DNA from: a candidate division CSSED10-310 bacterium
GTDB lineage: Bacteria > CSSED10-310
Direction of reading: 5' to 3'
Length of the DNA: 64,000 nucleotides
Assembly (NCBI GenBank): GCA_016931515.1
Contig: JAFGEQ010000024.1
Location: forward strand, 1 to 64,000
Part shown: one piece after another, positions 53,575 through 63,759 of the stretch
How positions within the stretch are numbered: position 1 is the stretch's first letter
Layout: every line of letters begins with the position of its first letter
Program-made: the position numbers and the translations under genes
Notes under the pieces: generated by a model
What the model was told of the DNA's origin: nothing
The model's input: only the letters and a program-made list of their open reading frames with translations
Database searches by the model: none

Positions 53575-55377
53575 CTAGTACACCGGTGGCGCAAATGGCC
53601 ACAAAAATGGAGCGAGACCAACTGCGACAAGACCGATCACTATACTCAGCGGCAGACCAATTCGCATATAGTCGCTGAACCGATACCCACCGGGCCCGTA
53701 TACCATCAGGTTGGTTTGATAGCCGATCGGAGTCGCAAAACTGGCGGAGGCTGCCAGCATCACGCAGATTATAAACGGCATCACATTCACTCCCAATTGC
53801 TCCGCAGTATTCATCGCGACAGGAAAAATCAGGACGGCGGCCGCATTGTTTGTGATAATACCGGTGAATATGCTTGTAACAGTATAAACCATGGCCAGTG
53901 CAAACCACGGATTACCACCGGACATTCCCAGCATATGACCCGCCAGAACGCTGGCTGCTCCGGTTTTTTCCAGAGCGGTCCCCAATCCCAGAGCCGCAGC
54001 AATCGTCAGCAGTACTTCCCATTCGATACTGCGTCTGGCTCTGGCCGGCGAACATGCCCCGAACAGCAGCATCAATCCTGCTGCCATCAACGACGCCTTC
54101 AACATGCTCAACCAGCCGACTGAAGCGGCAATAATCATGCCGGTCAGGATTGCAAAAGCGACCGGGGCCCGTTCAAATCGATGGGGAGAAGAGTCTTCGA
54201 CCTCATTGACCAGATAAAAATCCCTTGTATCTTTCTGCCGTGAAATAAAACCGGCATGAGCCTCAACCAGCAGCGTATCACCGGGTCGAAGAACAATATC
54301 GCCAATTCGTCCTTCTATCCGTTCTCCATTTCGAGCCACAGCGACAACAACTGCATTGTACCGATCCCGAAATCGCCCTTCCCGGATTGATCTCCCGAGC
54401 AACGGACAGGTGTTTGATACGACAGCTTCAACGAGAATACGCTGGTATCGGGGACAATCGAGTTTAAAAATCTGATCGGCAGCCGGATGTAGATCCTGAT
54501 ACTCGTACAATGTTTTAACGGATTCGACATTACCAACAAAAACGAGCCGGTCGTTCGCCTGTAACACTACATCCGGAGGTACAGCTGCCATGACTCGCCC
54601 ATCTCTGATCAGTTCCGCAAGGAAAGCGCCTGGTAACCGACGTAAACCTGCTGATTCGATGGATTTATTCTCCATGGAACCACCGGGAGTCACTTTCAGC
54701 TCCAGAGTATATTCTTTGGGATCGGCAACGATTTCTTCAAAGGGTTTTCGAGCCGGCAACAGCTTGGGGAAAAGAATTATAAACAAAATCCCAACGGCCG
54801 CCATCGGCACGCCAATCCGGGTAATTTCGAACATGTGCAGACCTGCGGTCTGGTATCTTGACTGAACCATGCCATTGACAACCAGATTCGTACTGGTGCC
54901 GATTAATGTGCATGCTCCGCCGAAAATCGAAGCATAACTTAACGGTATCAGCAGGCGGGATGGTTGCACCCGAATTCGCCGGCACCAGTCGATCACCAAG
55001 GGAATAAAAAGAGCAACGACCGGTGTGTTATTCAGAAATGCGCTCAGCAGGCTGACCGGAACCATTAATCGAAGCTGAGCGGAGCGATATGATTGAGGAA
55101 GGCCGAGTACTCGCTGGGATATCCAAAGCAGCCCGCCTGTTTCTCTGAGACCGGTAACGACGATATAGAGCGCGCCGACAGCGATGAGACCCTGGGAGCT
55201 GAAGCCCGCCAGCGCTTCCCCGGCATCCAGAACACCGGTAATCAGAAGAATGACCAGGCCGCCTAAAAATACATAGTCGGAGGATATTCGGGTTGTCATA
55301 AGAATCATGAACACCGCGAGGATGATTCCAAGCGTCAACCATGCATCCCAGCCAAGCACGGTGATTGCGGTATCCAT
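53575..55377 (-). CDS. SLC13-family permease with two RCK_C domains
   Basis: The 600-residue inner-membrane protein has N-terminal helices (about 12-200) with SLC13 motifs (FLNNTPVVALFIPLV, GTSTNLVVNG). Two RCK_C/TrkA-C regulatory domains follow in the cytoplasm (about 215-295 and 310-390). A second set of helices (about 405-595) carries ITNNAAAVLIFPVAM and PIGYQTNLMVYGPGGY. Members carry dicarboxylates, sulfate or other anions with sodium, so the substrate cannot be fixed. It is the last gene of the minus-strand envelope set, 2 bp after the GT2 gene. Confidence 0.92.
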   Translation of the reverse strand: MDTAITVLGWDAWLTLGIILAVFMILMTTRISSDYVFLGGLVILLITGVLDAGEALAGFSSQGLIAVGALYIVVTGLRETGGLLWISQRVLGLPQSYRSAQLRLMVPVSLLSAFLNNTPVVALFIPLVIDWCRRIRVQPSRLLIPLSYASIFGGACTLIGTSTNLVVNGMVQSRYQTAGLHMFEITRIGVPMAAVGILFIILFPKLLPARKPFEEIVADPKEYTLELKVTPGGSMENKSIESAGLRRLPGAFLAELIRDGRVMAAVPPDVVLQANDRLVFVGNVESVKTLYEYQDLHPAADQIFKLDCPRYQRILVEAVVSNTCPLLGRSIREGRFRDRYNAVVVAVARNGERIEGRIGDIVLRPGDTLLVEAHAGFISRQKDTRDFYLVNEVEDSSPHRFERAPVAFAILTGMIIAASVGWLSMLKASLMAAGLMLLFGACSPARARRSIEWEVLLTIAAALGLGTALEKTGAASVLAGHMLGMSGGNPWFALAMVYTVTSIFTGIITNNAAAVLIFPVAMNTAEQLGVNVMPFIICVMLAASASFATPIGYQTNLMVYGPGGYRFSDYMRIGLPLSIVIGLVAVGLAPFLWPFAPPVY

Positions 55378-55379
55378 AA

Positions 55380-56156
55380 TTATGGATCCCGTCGGGTCAA
55401 TCCGCGGGATTTGATGCCCAGGGACAGGACTTTCACTGACATCAGGAATTCAGCCATTCCACTCATTACTGCGATTAAAAATCCTGAAAACCCATCCAGA
55501 AAACCCAGCTTGACAAAGTAATCCCTGATAAAACGGAGTTCGGGTCTGATAAGGCCCTGAAGTAGTGGTGCTCTGAAACCGGATTCAAATTTGTCCTGAC
55601 TTTTCCAGGTTGTATATCGATTGATTTTCTCCAGCCACTGACTAACGGAGTTGATGCTATAATGAAGCAAGTAGGCATTCAATTCACCCACATTCTGAAG
55701 GTCCACTTGCGCATGAACGCGCTTTCTCTGATACCGCCCCAGATCCTTTCGAAACAGCCGGAGCACCCGATCATTTCCCCAACCGCTATGCCGGACCTGC
55801 CTGCCTAGAAGGTAGTTTTTCCGTCTTATCCAATAGCCATCTTTTGATGGAACACCGTCGAAAAGCGCATGGATCTCCTCCCTCAGCTCAGGGCTTACTC
55901 GTTCATCGCTATCGACAATCAGCACCCAGTCATGTTTTGCCTGAGGTATCGCCCAGTTTTTTTGAGCGGCGGAATTGATATATTCGTGCTGCAGGATGCT
56001 GACGGGGTATTCCCGTGCAATGTCCAGTGTCCGATCAGTACTGAATGAATCAACCAGCAGAATTTCATCCGCCCACAAAACACGATCAAGACAGTCCCGG
56101 ATGTTCAATTCTTCATTGAAACAAGGTATTAATACTGTAATCGGTATTTTCCCCAT
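55380..56156 (-). CDS. Family 2 glycosyltransferase (WaaE/KdtX-like)
   Basis: The 258-residue enzyme has the GT2 start ITVLIPCFNEELNIRDCL, the DSFSTDRT nucleotide-sugar segment, the metal motif VDSDERV and the later NDRVLRLFRKDLGRY block. This pattern is typical of lipopolysaccharide core glucosyltransferases of the WaaE/KdtX type. A C-terminal hydrophobic segment (about 215-245) suggests membrane contact. It is 16 bp downstream of a GT9 gene, so both probably build the same core oligosaccharide. The ribosome site is weak (GCGGAA). Confidence 0.9.
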   Translation of the reverse strand: MGKIPITVLIPCFNEELNIRDCLDRVLWADEILLVDSFSTDRTLDIAREYPVSILQHEYINSAAQKNWAIPQAKHDWVLIVDSDERVSPELREEIHALFDGVPSKDGYWIRRKNYLLGRQVRHSGWGNDRVLRLFRKDLGRYQRKRVHAQVDLQNVGELNAYLLHYSINSVSQWLEKINRYTTWKSQDKFESGFRAPLLQGLIRPELRFIRDYFVKLGFLDGFSGFLIAVMSGMAEFLMSVKVLSLGIKSRGLTRRDP

Positions 56157-56172
56157 TATGATTCCGCAACAA

Positions 56173-57243
56173 TTACCTGTTCTGCTCCCTGCATACGATA
56201 TTACTCATTGTCTCCATTACCAACTCGGGGGTTATCCCAAGCATGCTGTGCGTAGCCAGCCATTCTTTTTCAGTCGTTGAAAGCGGTGCATCAGCAGGAC
56301 CGGATACTATTTCAACCGGTGACCCGCAACTGACCGGCGAAGTCCGCCCAGGATACGTTCCTCCGAAAAGGACGACCAGCGGGCAGCCTACAGCAGCTGC
56401 AACATGAGCCGGCCCGGTATCGACACTGATACAGCAGACAGCTTTTTCAAGCAATGCCTTCAATCGCGGGATCGTCATTATCGGAGTCAGATTATGCACT
56501 CTGGAACTCCCGCATTTCATAGCCAGTTCCTTGACATATTCATATTCAACGCTGGCGCCTGACAGAAATACATTCATCTGTGGATACTCCGCCAGAATAC
56601 GTTGAATCAATACTACCCATCGATTTTCCGGCCAGTGTTTTTTCAGTTTCAGTTTTTTCCGTTTCAAGGAGCGACTCGTGCCGGCCTGAACAACAATGTA
56701 AGCATCGTTGGCAATCTGTTTTTCCGATAGAATCTCAGAGATCTCCCGGCGAGCCTTCTCAGGAACATACAATCTCGAGCCTCTTATCTTGTGATCATCC
56801 AGAGTGCCCGGGAACCCCTCATTCTTTCCAGCCAGATTCAAGTTGTCGATTACAACATGAATGCCGGCGATCCGTCCTTCCTTACCCCGCCTGACAATCC
56901 GGTCGGGTTTGATTCCTGCCAGTCGTAATAATCGATAAACCCGGGGATGTGTATCGAGCAAGAAAACGGGACCTGGCGGCCGGTTCCGAAGAGATCGAAC
57001 AAGATCCCTTTGATCAGGAGCCAGAAGATATGGGCGATTGTAGCTTTTTAATGTGTAGATTTGCCTGATGCGCGGATCATCACTGAATAAATCCGGGCTG
57101 AAGCGACTGCCGATCAGGTCACAAGCACTACCGTACCGTTCTACCAGAACATCCAGTAAGGGTGTCAGCAGAACCATGTCGCCCATGGCACCTATCCTGA
57201 CTATCAAAGGTGGTGATGACGGTATTTCATGATTGGTTGTCAT
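56173..57243 (-). CDS. GT9 glycosyltransferase (heptosyltransferase-like)
   Basis: The 356-residue cytoplasmic enzyme has the ADP-heptose:LPS heptosyltransferase pattern: VRIGAMGDMVLLTPLLDVL near the N-terminus, VQAGTSRSLKRKKLKLKKHW and the donor-binding VDTGPAHVAAAVGCPLVVLFGG near the C-terminus. It should add a heptose to the lipopolysaccharide inner core. ATG 57243 was preferred to GTG 57276 because the family starts close to here. It lies between a membrane sulfatase-fold enzyme and the GT2 gene. Confidence 0.9.
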   Translation of the reverse strand: MTTNHEIPSSPPLIVRIGAMGDMVLLTPLLDVLVERYGSACDLIGSRFSPDLFSDDPRIRQIYTLKSYNRPYLLAPDQRDLVRSLRNRPPGPVFLLDTHPRVYRLLRLAGIKPDRIVRRGKEGRIAGIHVVIDNLNLAGKNEGFPGTLDDHKIRGSRLYVPEKARREISEILSEKQIANDAYIVVQAGTSRSLKRKKLKLKKHWPENRWVVLIQRILAEYPQMNVFLSGASVEYEYVKELAMKCGSSRVHNLTPIMTIPRLKALLEKAVCCISVDTGPAHVAAAVGCPLVVLFGGTYPGRTSPVSCGSPVEIVSGPADAPLSTTEKEWLATHSMLGITPELVMETMSNIVCREQNR

Positions 57244-57445
57244 CTTTGGATTCGACTCCAACTGGTCCGACGGCACATTATCATCAAAGATCTCTCATCA
57301 ATCGTTCTTTACAGATGTCAGTCTCTCCTCCGCTGCTCGACTGGCTGAATTATAGCCATGGTCGCCTGCTTATAACAACATTTTCCGGAATTCAGAATCC
57401 GGATTACGCTCCAATGGGTTGATCCTCCATGAGCTCAATTGGAAA

Positions 57446-59488
57446 TCACTCGATATATCCGAGTGTTCGTAACGCATCCAACTCACCGGCAGAAATATCC
57501 TTTAAACCTGTCTGACCCGGTTGATCTGTAAAAGATGATAAGTAAGTATCCAACTCCTTTGCCATTTCTGACGCAATTTCCGGGTGTACATCCGCAACAT
57601 CCAGCAATTCGCCGGCATCCTTCATATTGAAAAGCTGATGCCGACCTCCGGATTGCCAGATAAGTTTCCATGGATCCCGACTCAGACTTTTCAGATCACC
57701 TGTGAAAATCAGCCTGGAGCTATTCAGTTCAACAGGGTGTTTTGCACTAAAAACTTCCGAGACAGCTCCGGGTGCTTCGGGACGAACCGGTATCGTCAAG
57801 CCGGTATATTTCAACACCAGATCATGTAATTCAGCAAAACCCGTTATCCCTGATACCAACTCCGGATCAATACCGGGGCCGGGGAAAGACACGATACATG
57901 GAACCTCGACCTCTTCCCGGAATAACGTGTTCGAGTGCTTCAACAAACCATGCTCTCCAAGTGATTCCCCATGATCCGCCACGATGATAATCAGAGTATT
58001 ATCCGAATCCAATGTCTCCAGAATTCGCTGAATATGCTGATCAACAAAACGCATCTCGGATGAAAACAGTTCCCGTAAAAAACCTGCTTCACTATCAGTC
58101 AGGTCTTTCTCGCCGTTCAATAGCTGGACTTGACGAGCCGGTATCGGTTCACCGTCATTTATCCATGCGCTCCCGGGGTTTCCACATCGTATCCGCCAAT
58201 AATCAGGCGGCAGATAGGGTGAATGAACATCGAAAAGGTTAATGAAAAGAAAAAATGGTTCTCTTGCTTTCAGCCTTTTCAGAATCGACAATGCTTTATC
58301 GGTAATCTGGCCGGCATGCCGATATGGGGTGGAACTATCGTATCCCAACACTGGAAATGGAAGCGTTTCGCACAATCTGCGAATTGGGAGGCATCTGTGC
58401 AGTAACGTCTTTTCAGCCGCACGATATGCCCAGTTACGCTCCGCATCATAGTAATCAAAACCCTGATTCAAGCCGAACCGCGGATGCAGGGGTCCGTAAT
58501 TGCCGCTTATGGCAATCGTCAAATATCCTGCTGCGGACAATCTTTCCGCCAGAGTCAGGGCATCTTTATCGAGCGAATAGGCATAGACCGGAGGATCCGG
58601 GTCATCCGGTGATGGTTTATGCGCACCATGTATGCTGGAGGGTAATCCTGTGAACAGGGTTGCATGGCTTGGGAGTGACGACGGCGATGGTGCAATCATG
58701 CGGTTTATGGAGAAATGATCTGCTGCGAAATTCGCCAGATTGAGCATTGGCGGATTTTGACCCTCAAATCCCGACAAACCCTCCGGCCTGACCGTGTCAA
58801 TCATGATGATTGCAACATTCGGTCCGGTTCCCGGAACACGATCGGGCAGATCGACGCGCGCATCGGGAAAGAGTATCCCCCATGTAAGGATTGCCAGAAA
58901 AAAAATCCCACTGATTACTGCAATCCCACGATCGAGCAGCAGTTTTTTTGATGTCTCCCAGTGTCGTGATTCAACTCCCAGGAAATACAAGACACAAATG
59001 AGCCATATTGCTGCAATGGCAACATTCAGCCATCCACCCTTCTCCAATAGCGATCCCTTTGCCGGCAATGCCGCCAGAACAGCGATACCGATACTTGTTC
59101 TGAACCGCATTTCTGATGGCGATCCGAAGAACTTCAACGAATTGACGGGTACCAGCAGCAAAATAACAGTACCAACCATTGCAGGAACCGTATAGAAAGT
59201 CCGATCACCCGACAACAGGATCATGAAAGCCGGTATGGTAGCGATACACACCGGTACCGGTAATCTCATCAGATAGTGCAGACCTATACCCAATACGAAG
59301 AAAACAATCGTTATGGCCAGGTGACACGCCAGCAACCTAAATGGCAACTCCACCGGGATCGCTTTAAACCTGGTAACCATCGCCAATCCCTCTATCAGGA
59401 AGAGTGCCACAGCCAGGTTCAAAGATGCCTTTGCCAGTTTAAATACCTTTCGATTTTTATATTCAAGATAATCCGTATCGATTTCCAT
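57446..59488 (-). CDS. Membrane sulfatase/phosphotransferase-superfamily enzyme
   Basis: The 680-residue protein has about five to six N-terminal membrane helices (about 20-215) followed by an alkaline-phosphatase/sulfatase-fold domain in the periplasm (about 230-600). The metal motif VAIIMIDTVRPE, the nucleophile region SPSSLPSHATLFTG and the late metal motif IVADHGESLGEHG are all present. The nucleophile position is Ser where type I sulfatases have Cys/Ser-x-Pro-x-Arg, and the Arg is His. It could be a sulfatase, a phosphodiesterase or an envelope phospho-group transferase. Its place before two LPS glycosyltransferases favours envelope modification. Start: ATG 59488, AAGAGG upstream. Confidence 0.85.
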   Translation of the reverse strand: MEIDTDYLEYKNRKVFKLAKASLNLAVALFLIEGLAMVTRFKAIPVELPFRLLACHLAITIVFFVLGIGLHYLMRLPVPVCIATIPAFMILLSGDRTFYTVPAMVGTVILLLVPVNSLKFFGSPSEMRFRTSIGIAVLAALPAKGSLLEKGGWLNVAIAAIWLICVLYFLGVESRHWETSKKLLLDRGIAVISGIFFLAILTWGILFPDARVDLPDRVPGTGPNVAIIMIDTVRPEGLSGFEGQNPPMLNLANFAADHFSINRMIAPSPSSLPSHATLFTGLPSSIHGAHKPSPDDPDPPVYAYSLDKDALTLAERLSAAGYLTIAISGNYGPLHPRFGLNQGFDYYDAERNWAYRAAEKTLLHRCLPIRRLCETLPFPVLGYDSSTPYRHAGQITDKALSILKRLKAREPFFLFINLFDVHSPYLPPDYWRIRCGNPGSAWINDGEPIPARQVQLLNGEKDLTDSEAGFLRELFSSEMRFVDQHIQRILETLDSDNTLIIIVADHGESLGEHGLLKHSNTLFREEVEVPCIVSFPGPGIDPELVSGITGFAELHDLVLKYTGLTIPVRPEAPGAVSEVFSAKHPVELNSSRLIFTGDLKSLSRDPWKLIWQSGGRHQLFNMKDAGELLDVADVHPEIASEMAKELDTYLSSFTDQPGQTGLKDISAGELDALRTLGYIE

Positions 59489-59563
59489 CAACCTCTTGCG
59501 TGATAATTATCCCAATCCTTTACATGTTAAAACTCACGGCATTGTTTGCACCATAAACAGCAT

Positions 59564-59577
59564 GGCTGACGTCAGCC
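59564..59577. promoter_or_regulatory. 14-bp perfect palindrome upstream of the envelope operon
   Basis: GGCTGACGTCAGCC is exactly symmetric with no central spacer, so it is more likely a protein-binding site than a hairpin. It lies 76 bp before the sulfatase-fold gene and 54 bp after the rhomboid stop. Confidence 0.45.
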
Positions 59578-59630
59578 TCTACATTTTACACAATTTTCCA
59601 TTTCAGAGAATTGTAATGTCACAGAATTAT

Positions 59631-60200
59631 TCAGTTTTGCTTGGATCGTCTCTCCCGGCAGTAAACAAACCCAAATCCGGCACCGGCGAGTCCCCCCAGG
59701 ATGTGAGCGAACTGTGAAATCTGATCCCTGGCAAAAATACCTACAAACTCCCGTGTCAAATAGAGCACGGCTACCAGGATAAATGTGAGAGGCACATCCC
59801 CGGAACGGATATTGGTGAATGAACTCAGCAGAATCAGCATGAACACAATACCACTCGCTCCCATCAAACCGGTATTGAAAAGCAGCACGTTCAACAATCC
59901 CGTAATAAAAGCGGTAAACAGGATCATCTCCAGAATAGCGATACTTCCATATTTCTCCTCCAGAATCGGACCGATTAGAAGGATCAGTGAGACATTGCCT
60001 ATTAGATGAGACCAATCGGCATGACCGGCAATGTGCGAGAACATTCTGAAATAATCGATAATGTTGTTGAAACTGAATGATGGTCGAACAATGAAAAACG
60101 TTTCCGTCATCCTTAGACCGGTTATTCGATCCAGAATCAGAACACCAGTGGAGACAAGAGTAAACGTCAGAATCACAGGTGAGTTGTATTTTATTCGCAT
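59631..60200 (-). CDS. Rhomboid-family intramembrane serine protease
   Basis: The 189-residue protein has six predicted membrane helices and the rhomboid catalytic dyad: Ser116 in GLMGASGIVF and His166 in QFAHILGGLAGAGFGF. The HADWSHLIGN segment supplies the conserved His/Asn of helix 2. It should cleave membrane-embedded substrates. ATG 60200 was chosen because GAGG lies 8 nt upstream; an earlier in-frame codon lacks a site. It precedes the envelope operon in the same direction, with a 142-bp gap. Confidence 0.92.
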   Translation of the reverse strand: MRIKYNSPVILTFTLVSTGVLILDRITGLRMTETFFIVRPSFSFNNIIDYFRMFSHIAGHADWSHLIGNVSLILLIGPILEEKYGSIAILEMILFTAFITGLLNVLLFNTGLMGASGIVFMLILLSSFTNIRSGDVPLTFILVAVLYLTREFVGIFARDQISQFAHILGGLAGAGFGFVYCRERRSKQN

Positions 60201-60460
60201 GATGAGATCCTCGCTATTCTCAAGCATTATCCGTTTTCAATTTATCAGAACATGAATCGACCCGCCATATGAACGAACAGCGACGGAACATCTGATACCG
60301 GTATCCACGTTTTCCAATAGATTTCCGTGGGTTTTCTCCTTTATCAATTGCAAGATATGTCCCTTACGTTTGACTATACAGGCCGAAAATATGCATTAGC
60401 TTGAGTTTCTCATAGTTTGTGAGTAAATTTTTTTCACCTCCATTCAAGAAGGAGAAACAG

Positions 60461-62728
60461 ATGCAGTTACACGAGCTATCAAAATGTGTCATCGGATTCC
60501 TGTTGCTTATATGGATTATAGGTTGTGCGGGGAACCCGCCGCATCCAATCGATCTCAGCCTGGGTCAGACAATACCGGTACAGCCGGAATCGTCTCCCGG
60601 TTTATCGATTCCGGACTGCGCAACCCGTCAGCCGCCCATCCAGCCTTGGCGCGACGGCGGGATTGATCTGCCGGATCCTTGCGGAGCTGTTTATCCCATG
60701 ACGAATCGATTACCGGTCACAGATAGTCTGCATGGTGTATCAGTCACCGATGATTACCGTTGGCTGGAGAATGGAAACGATCCTGATGTGAAGGAATGGA
60801 CAAACATCCAGGTGGAATATACCCGAAGATGTCTGGATGCGCTTCCGCAACGGGACTGGTTGTCAGCCCGTTTCAGGGATCAGTTCTTCTACGATGATTC
60901 AACCCCTCCTTCGGAAGTCTACAGGGGAACCCGAACGTTCTGGTGGGAAAAAAAGAAAAACCAGGAGCACTGGACTTATCACACACGGGCTAATGATACC
61001 GCTGATGCTGTTTTGCTTATTGATCCAAATTCATGGACAAACAAGGAGACACTGGATGTTGTTGAACCTTCCTGGGACGGACGGTATCTGGTATTCGGGA
61101 AAGCCCGGGGTGGTGATGAAAATCCTGTTTTGCAGATAATGGACGTGGAAACCGGGGATATCCTGTCGGATACGTGTGCCGGATGGCGCCAGGGAGGCAT
61201 TTCGTGGCTGCCTGACAACTCGGGATTTTACTATACGGCCCATCCCTTGAAAGGCGCTGTCCCTGAGGGCGAAGAGCATTACTGGCATTCCGCCTGGTTG
61301 CACCATCTGGGCACAACTGCGGAGCAGGATATCAAGGTCTACAGCGATGATATGATCAAGGAAGCGTACCATCAGGTTCTTGTCAGCGATGAGGGAACGT
61401 CCCTGTTTTATTATCGTTTATACCAGGGGAAATCAGATATTTCTTATAAGCGAATCGATGATGAAGGAAGACCGGTTCCGCTCATCAGCGGAGCGGATGG
61501 TTTCACTACCATACAGGAAATCGAAGGCCGATTGTTTTTCTGGACCAACATTGACGCTCCGATGGGCAGGGTCTGGGTAACCGATGTCAATCATCCCCAG
61601 CGGGAAAACTGGCAGGTTTTTCTCCCGGAAACCGATGACTATCTGAAGGGTATCGCGCTGACAGCCGGTAAGGTATATGCCGTTTATCTTCATGATGTGC
61701 ACACCGTGATCAGGGTTTACAATCTGGATGGGGAGTGGTTGAAGGATCTTCCGTTACCCGAATTGTGCAGTGCAAGTGTATTCGGGTACTGGCACAAGCC
61801 CAAGGCAAAGGTAGGAGTGACATCTTTCAATAGGCCGGGTACAACATATGAATATGATTTTGATACCGACGAGCTGTCGATCTATCATAAACCACCTATT
61901 GCCGTGGATTCGGAAGCCTACATCGTTGAGCAAGTTTTTTATCCATCAAAGGATGGCACACGAATCCCCATGTTTTTGATCAGTAAAGGCAATCTCCCCC
62001 AAACATTCAATACTCCAACACTTTTATACGGCTATGGCGGATTTGGCGCAGCGATGACGCCAATATTCTCCACAGGACTTCTGAATTGGATGGATGCAGG
62101 CGGAGCGGTGGCATGCGCTGGTATCCGGGGTGGTGGTGAATACGGCAAAGAATGGCACGAGGCGGGAAAAAAGGAGAAAAAGCAGACCGTGTTCGATGAT
62201 TTCATTGCCGCAGCCGAGTGGCTGACCGGAAGCGGTATTACATGTCCAAATTGTTTGGTAATTAAGGGTGAAAGCAATGGTGGGCTTTTAGTTGGAGCAG
62301 TCGCCATGCAGAGGCCTGATCTATTCAAAGCCGTCTACTGCGGAGTACCGTTGCTGGACATGATCCGGTATCACAAATTCGGAATAGCAAATTTATGGGA
62401 ATCCGAATACGGTTCGTCGGAAGATCCGGAAGCGTTCAATTATCTGATGGCCTATTCGCCCTACCATCAAATCAGACATGATGTAAAATATCCCTCGATG
62501 CTGATCCAGGCAGGAGTCAACGATGCCCGGGTCGACCCGATGCATGCAAGAAAAATGATTGCCGGACTCCAAAATTCCAGCCCGAATACTCCAGGCAGAG
62601 CCCTGCTGTTGATTTGGGAGGAATCCGGCCATGGAGGAGGAACAGATCTGACAACCCAGGTGAGTCAGCAGGTCGATGTGTGGGCATTTCTGATGGATCA
62701 GGTCGGAATGATCCCGGCGGATCATTAA
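60461..62728 (+). CDS. Prolyl oligopeptidase (S9A) as a lipoprotein
   Basis: The 755-residue protein begins with a lipoprotein signal (FLLLIWIIGCAGN; lipidated Cys22), so it is exported and membrane-tethered. An N-terminal S9 segment (TDSLHGVSVTDDYRWLENGNDPDV) leads to a seven-bladed propeller and then an alpha/beta-hydrolase domain. The triad is Ser605 (KGESNGGLL), Asp692 (NDARVDP) and His724 (ESGHGGG). It should cleave short peptides after proline. ATG 60461 was chosen for AAGGAG and the signal peptide; a frame extension upstream is unsupported. It is a single gene, convergent with the patatin gene. Confidence 0.94.
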   Translation: MQLHELSKCVIGFLLLIWIIGCAGNPPHPIDLSLGQTIPVQPESSPGLSIPDCATRQPPIQPWRDGGIDLPDPCGAVYPMTNRLPVTDSLHGVSVTDDYRWLENGNDPDVKEWTNIQVEYTRRCLDALPQRDWLSARFRDQFFYDDSTPPSEVYRGTRTFWWEKKKNQEHWTYHTRANDTADAVLLIDPNSWTNKETLDVVEPSWDGRYLVFGKARGGDENPVLQIMDVETGDILSDTCAGWRQGGISWLPDNSGFYYTAHPLKGAVPEGEEHYWHSAWLHHLGTTAEQDIKVYSDDMIKEAYHQVLVSDEGTSLFYYRLYQGKSDISYKRIDDEGRPVPLISGADGFTTIQEIEGRLFFWTNIDAPMGRVWVTDVNHPQRENWQVFLPETDDYLKGIALTAGKVYAVYLHDVHTVIRVYNLDGEWLKDLPLPELCSASVFGYWHKPKAKVGVTSFNRPGTTYEYDFDTDELSIYHKPPIAVDSEAYIVEQVFYPSKDGTRIPMFLISKGNLPQTFNTPTLLYGYGGFGAAMTPIFSTGLLNWMDAGGAVACAGIRGGGEYGKEWHEAGKKEKKQTVFDDFIAAAEWLTGSGITCPNCLVIKGESNGGLLVGAVAMQRPDLFKAVYCGVPLLDMIRYHKFGIANLWESEYGSSEDPEAFNYLMAYSPYHQIRHDVKYPSMLIQAGVNDARVDPMHARKMIAGLQNSSPNTPGRALLLIWEESGHGGGTDLTTQVSQQVDVWAFLMDQVGMIPADH

Positions 62729-62807
62729 GAACAAATCAACTGACGGGACACACGGGCAGTGCATTACATAATTTGCAGGGATACTCTGTCATCCGGCAAC
62801 GTGTGGG

Positions 62808-63707
62808 CTATTTCTGCCATTTTGACTGAGAGAAACTGTCTCCCGCTTTTCGATATCCCAGGTCGACCATCTCGGATGCCCGATCGAACTCCAATGTCCG
62901 GCATGCGTTCCTGTCGATATTGATAACAATATCCGGGGGATAGGCGGCCAGTTTTTGACGCGCGATTGTACCTTGCATCGCTTCAAACGATTGAATGGCA
63001 ATATCATACGCCCCCCAATCACGATCATGATTCCGCGTCATGGATCGCTGCAACCGGTTGATATAATGATTGACCTTCTCATAAAGAGGCGAAGCGTGGC
63101 TGTCGTGAGCCGGAACACCGGTGTCCGATGGCACCTGCTGACTCTCCGGCGGCCCGTTAAGATTGACCGCAACAATCATGTTAAAGCTGTCACCGATCGT
63201 CGGAGCAACCGGCACAGGATTCAAGACGCCTCCGTCAATGAGATCGACACCTTTATGCTTGAACGGGGTGAATAGCAGCGGTATTGAAATGGATGCACGT
63301 ATCGCATCAAACAGTTTTCCTGATTTAATCCAGATTTCCCTGTGGTTCAGAACATCAGTTGCCACTGCTGTAAATTGGATCGGGAGATCCTCAATCATCT
63401 GATCTCCAACAAGATCGATCAGGTTGTTGATTATTTTGTCACCTTTGACAAGGCCGCTTTTTCCCCATGAGATATCGAGAAGCGTCACAATATGGACCTT
63501 GGTAACAGCCCGTACCCATTGTTCGAATTCATCCAGTTTACCGGCTGCATAGATACCCCCGACAAGCGCCCCGATTGAAGCGCCAGAGATCGAACGGATT
63601 TTGTATCCATTTTCCTCAAGATAATGAATGACTCCGATATGTGCCAACCCACGAGCACCTCCGCTCCCGAGAACCAGGGACACATCTTTGGTGATTGTCT
63701 TTCTCAT
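62808..63707 (-). CDS. Patatin-like phospholipase (RssA-like)
   Basis: The 299-residue protein has the patatin signature: the oxyanion GSGGARG loop (14-20), nucleophile Ser44 in SGASIGAL and catalytic Asp158 in LIDGGVLNP. It should hydrolyse acyl esters of membrane lipids. It has no signal peptide, so it is cytosolic or peripheral, like RssA. ATG 63707 was preferred over GTG 63719. The gene follows a CPBP protease gene in the same direction with a gap of about 50 bp, so they may be co-transcribed. Confidence 0.9.
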   Translation of the reverse strand: MRKTITKDVSLVLGSGGARGLAHIGVIHYLEENGYKIRSISGASIGALVGGIYAAGKLDEFEQWVRAVTKVHIVTLLDISWGKSGLVKGDKIINNLIDLVGDQMIEDLPIQFTAVATDVLNHREIWIKSGKLFDAIRASISIPLLFTPFKHKGVDLIDGGVLNPVPVAPTIGDSFNMIVAVNLNGPPESQQVPSDTGVPAHDSHASPLYEKVNHYINRLQRSMTRNHDRDWGAYDIAIQSFEAMQGTIARQKLAAYPPDIVINIDRNACRTLEFDRASEMVDLGYRKAGDSFSQSKWQK

Positions 63708-63759
63708 GATATTGCACACTCTCTTTCATATTTGGCTGACATTGCCGATAAACCCTCTA

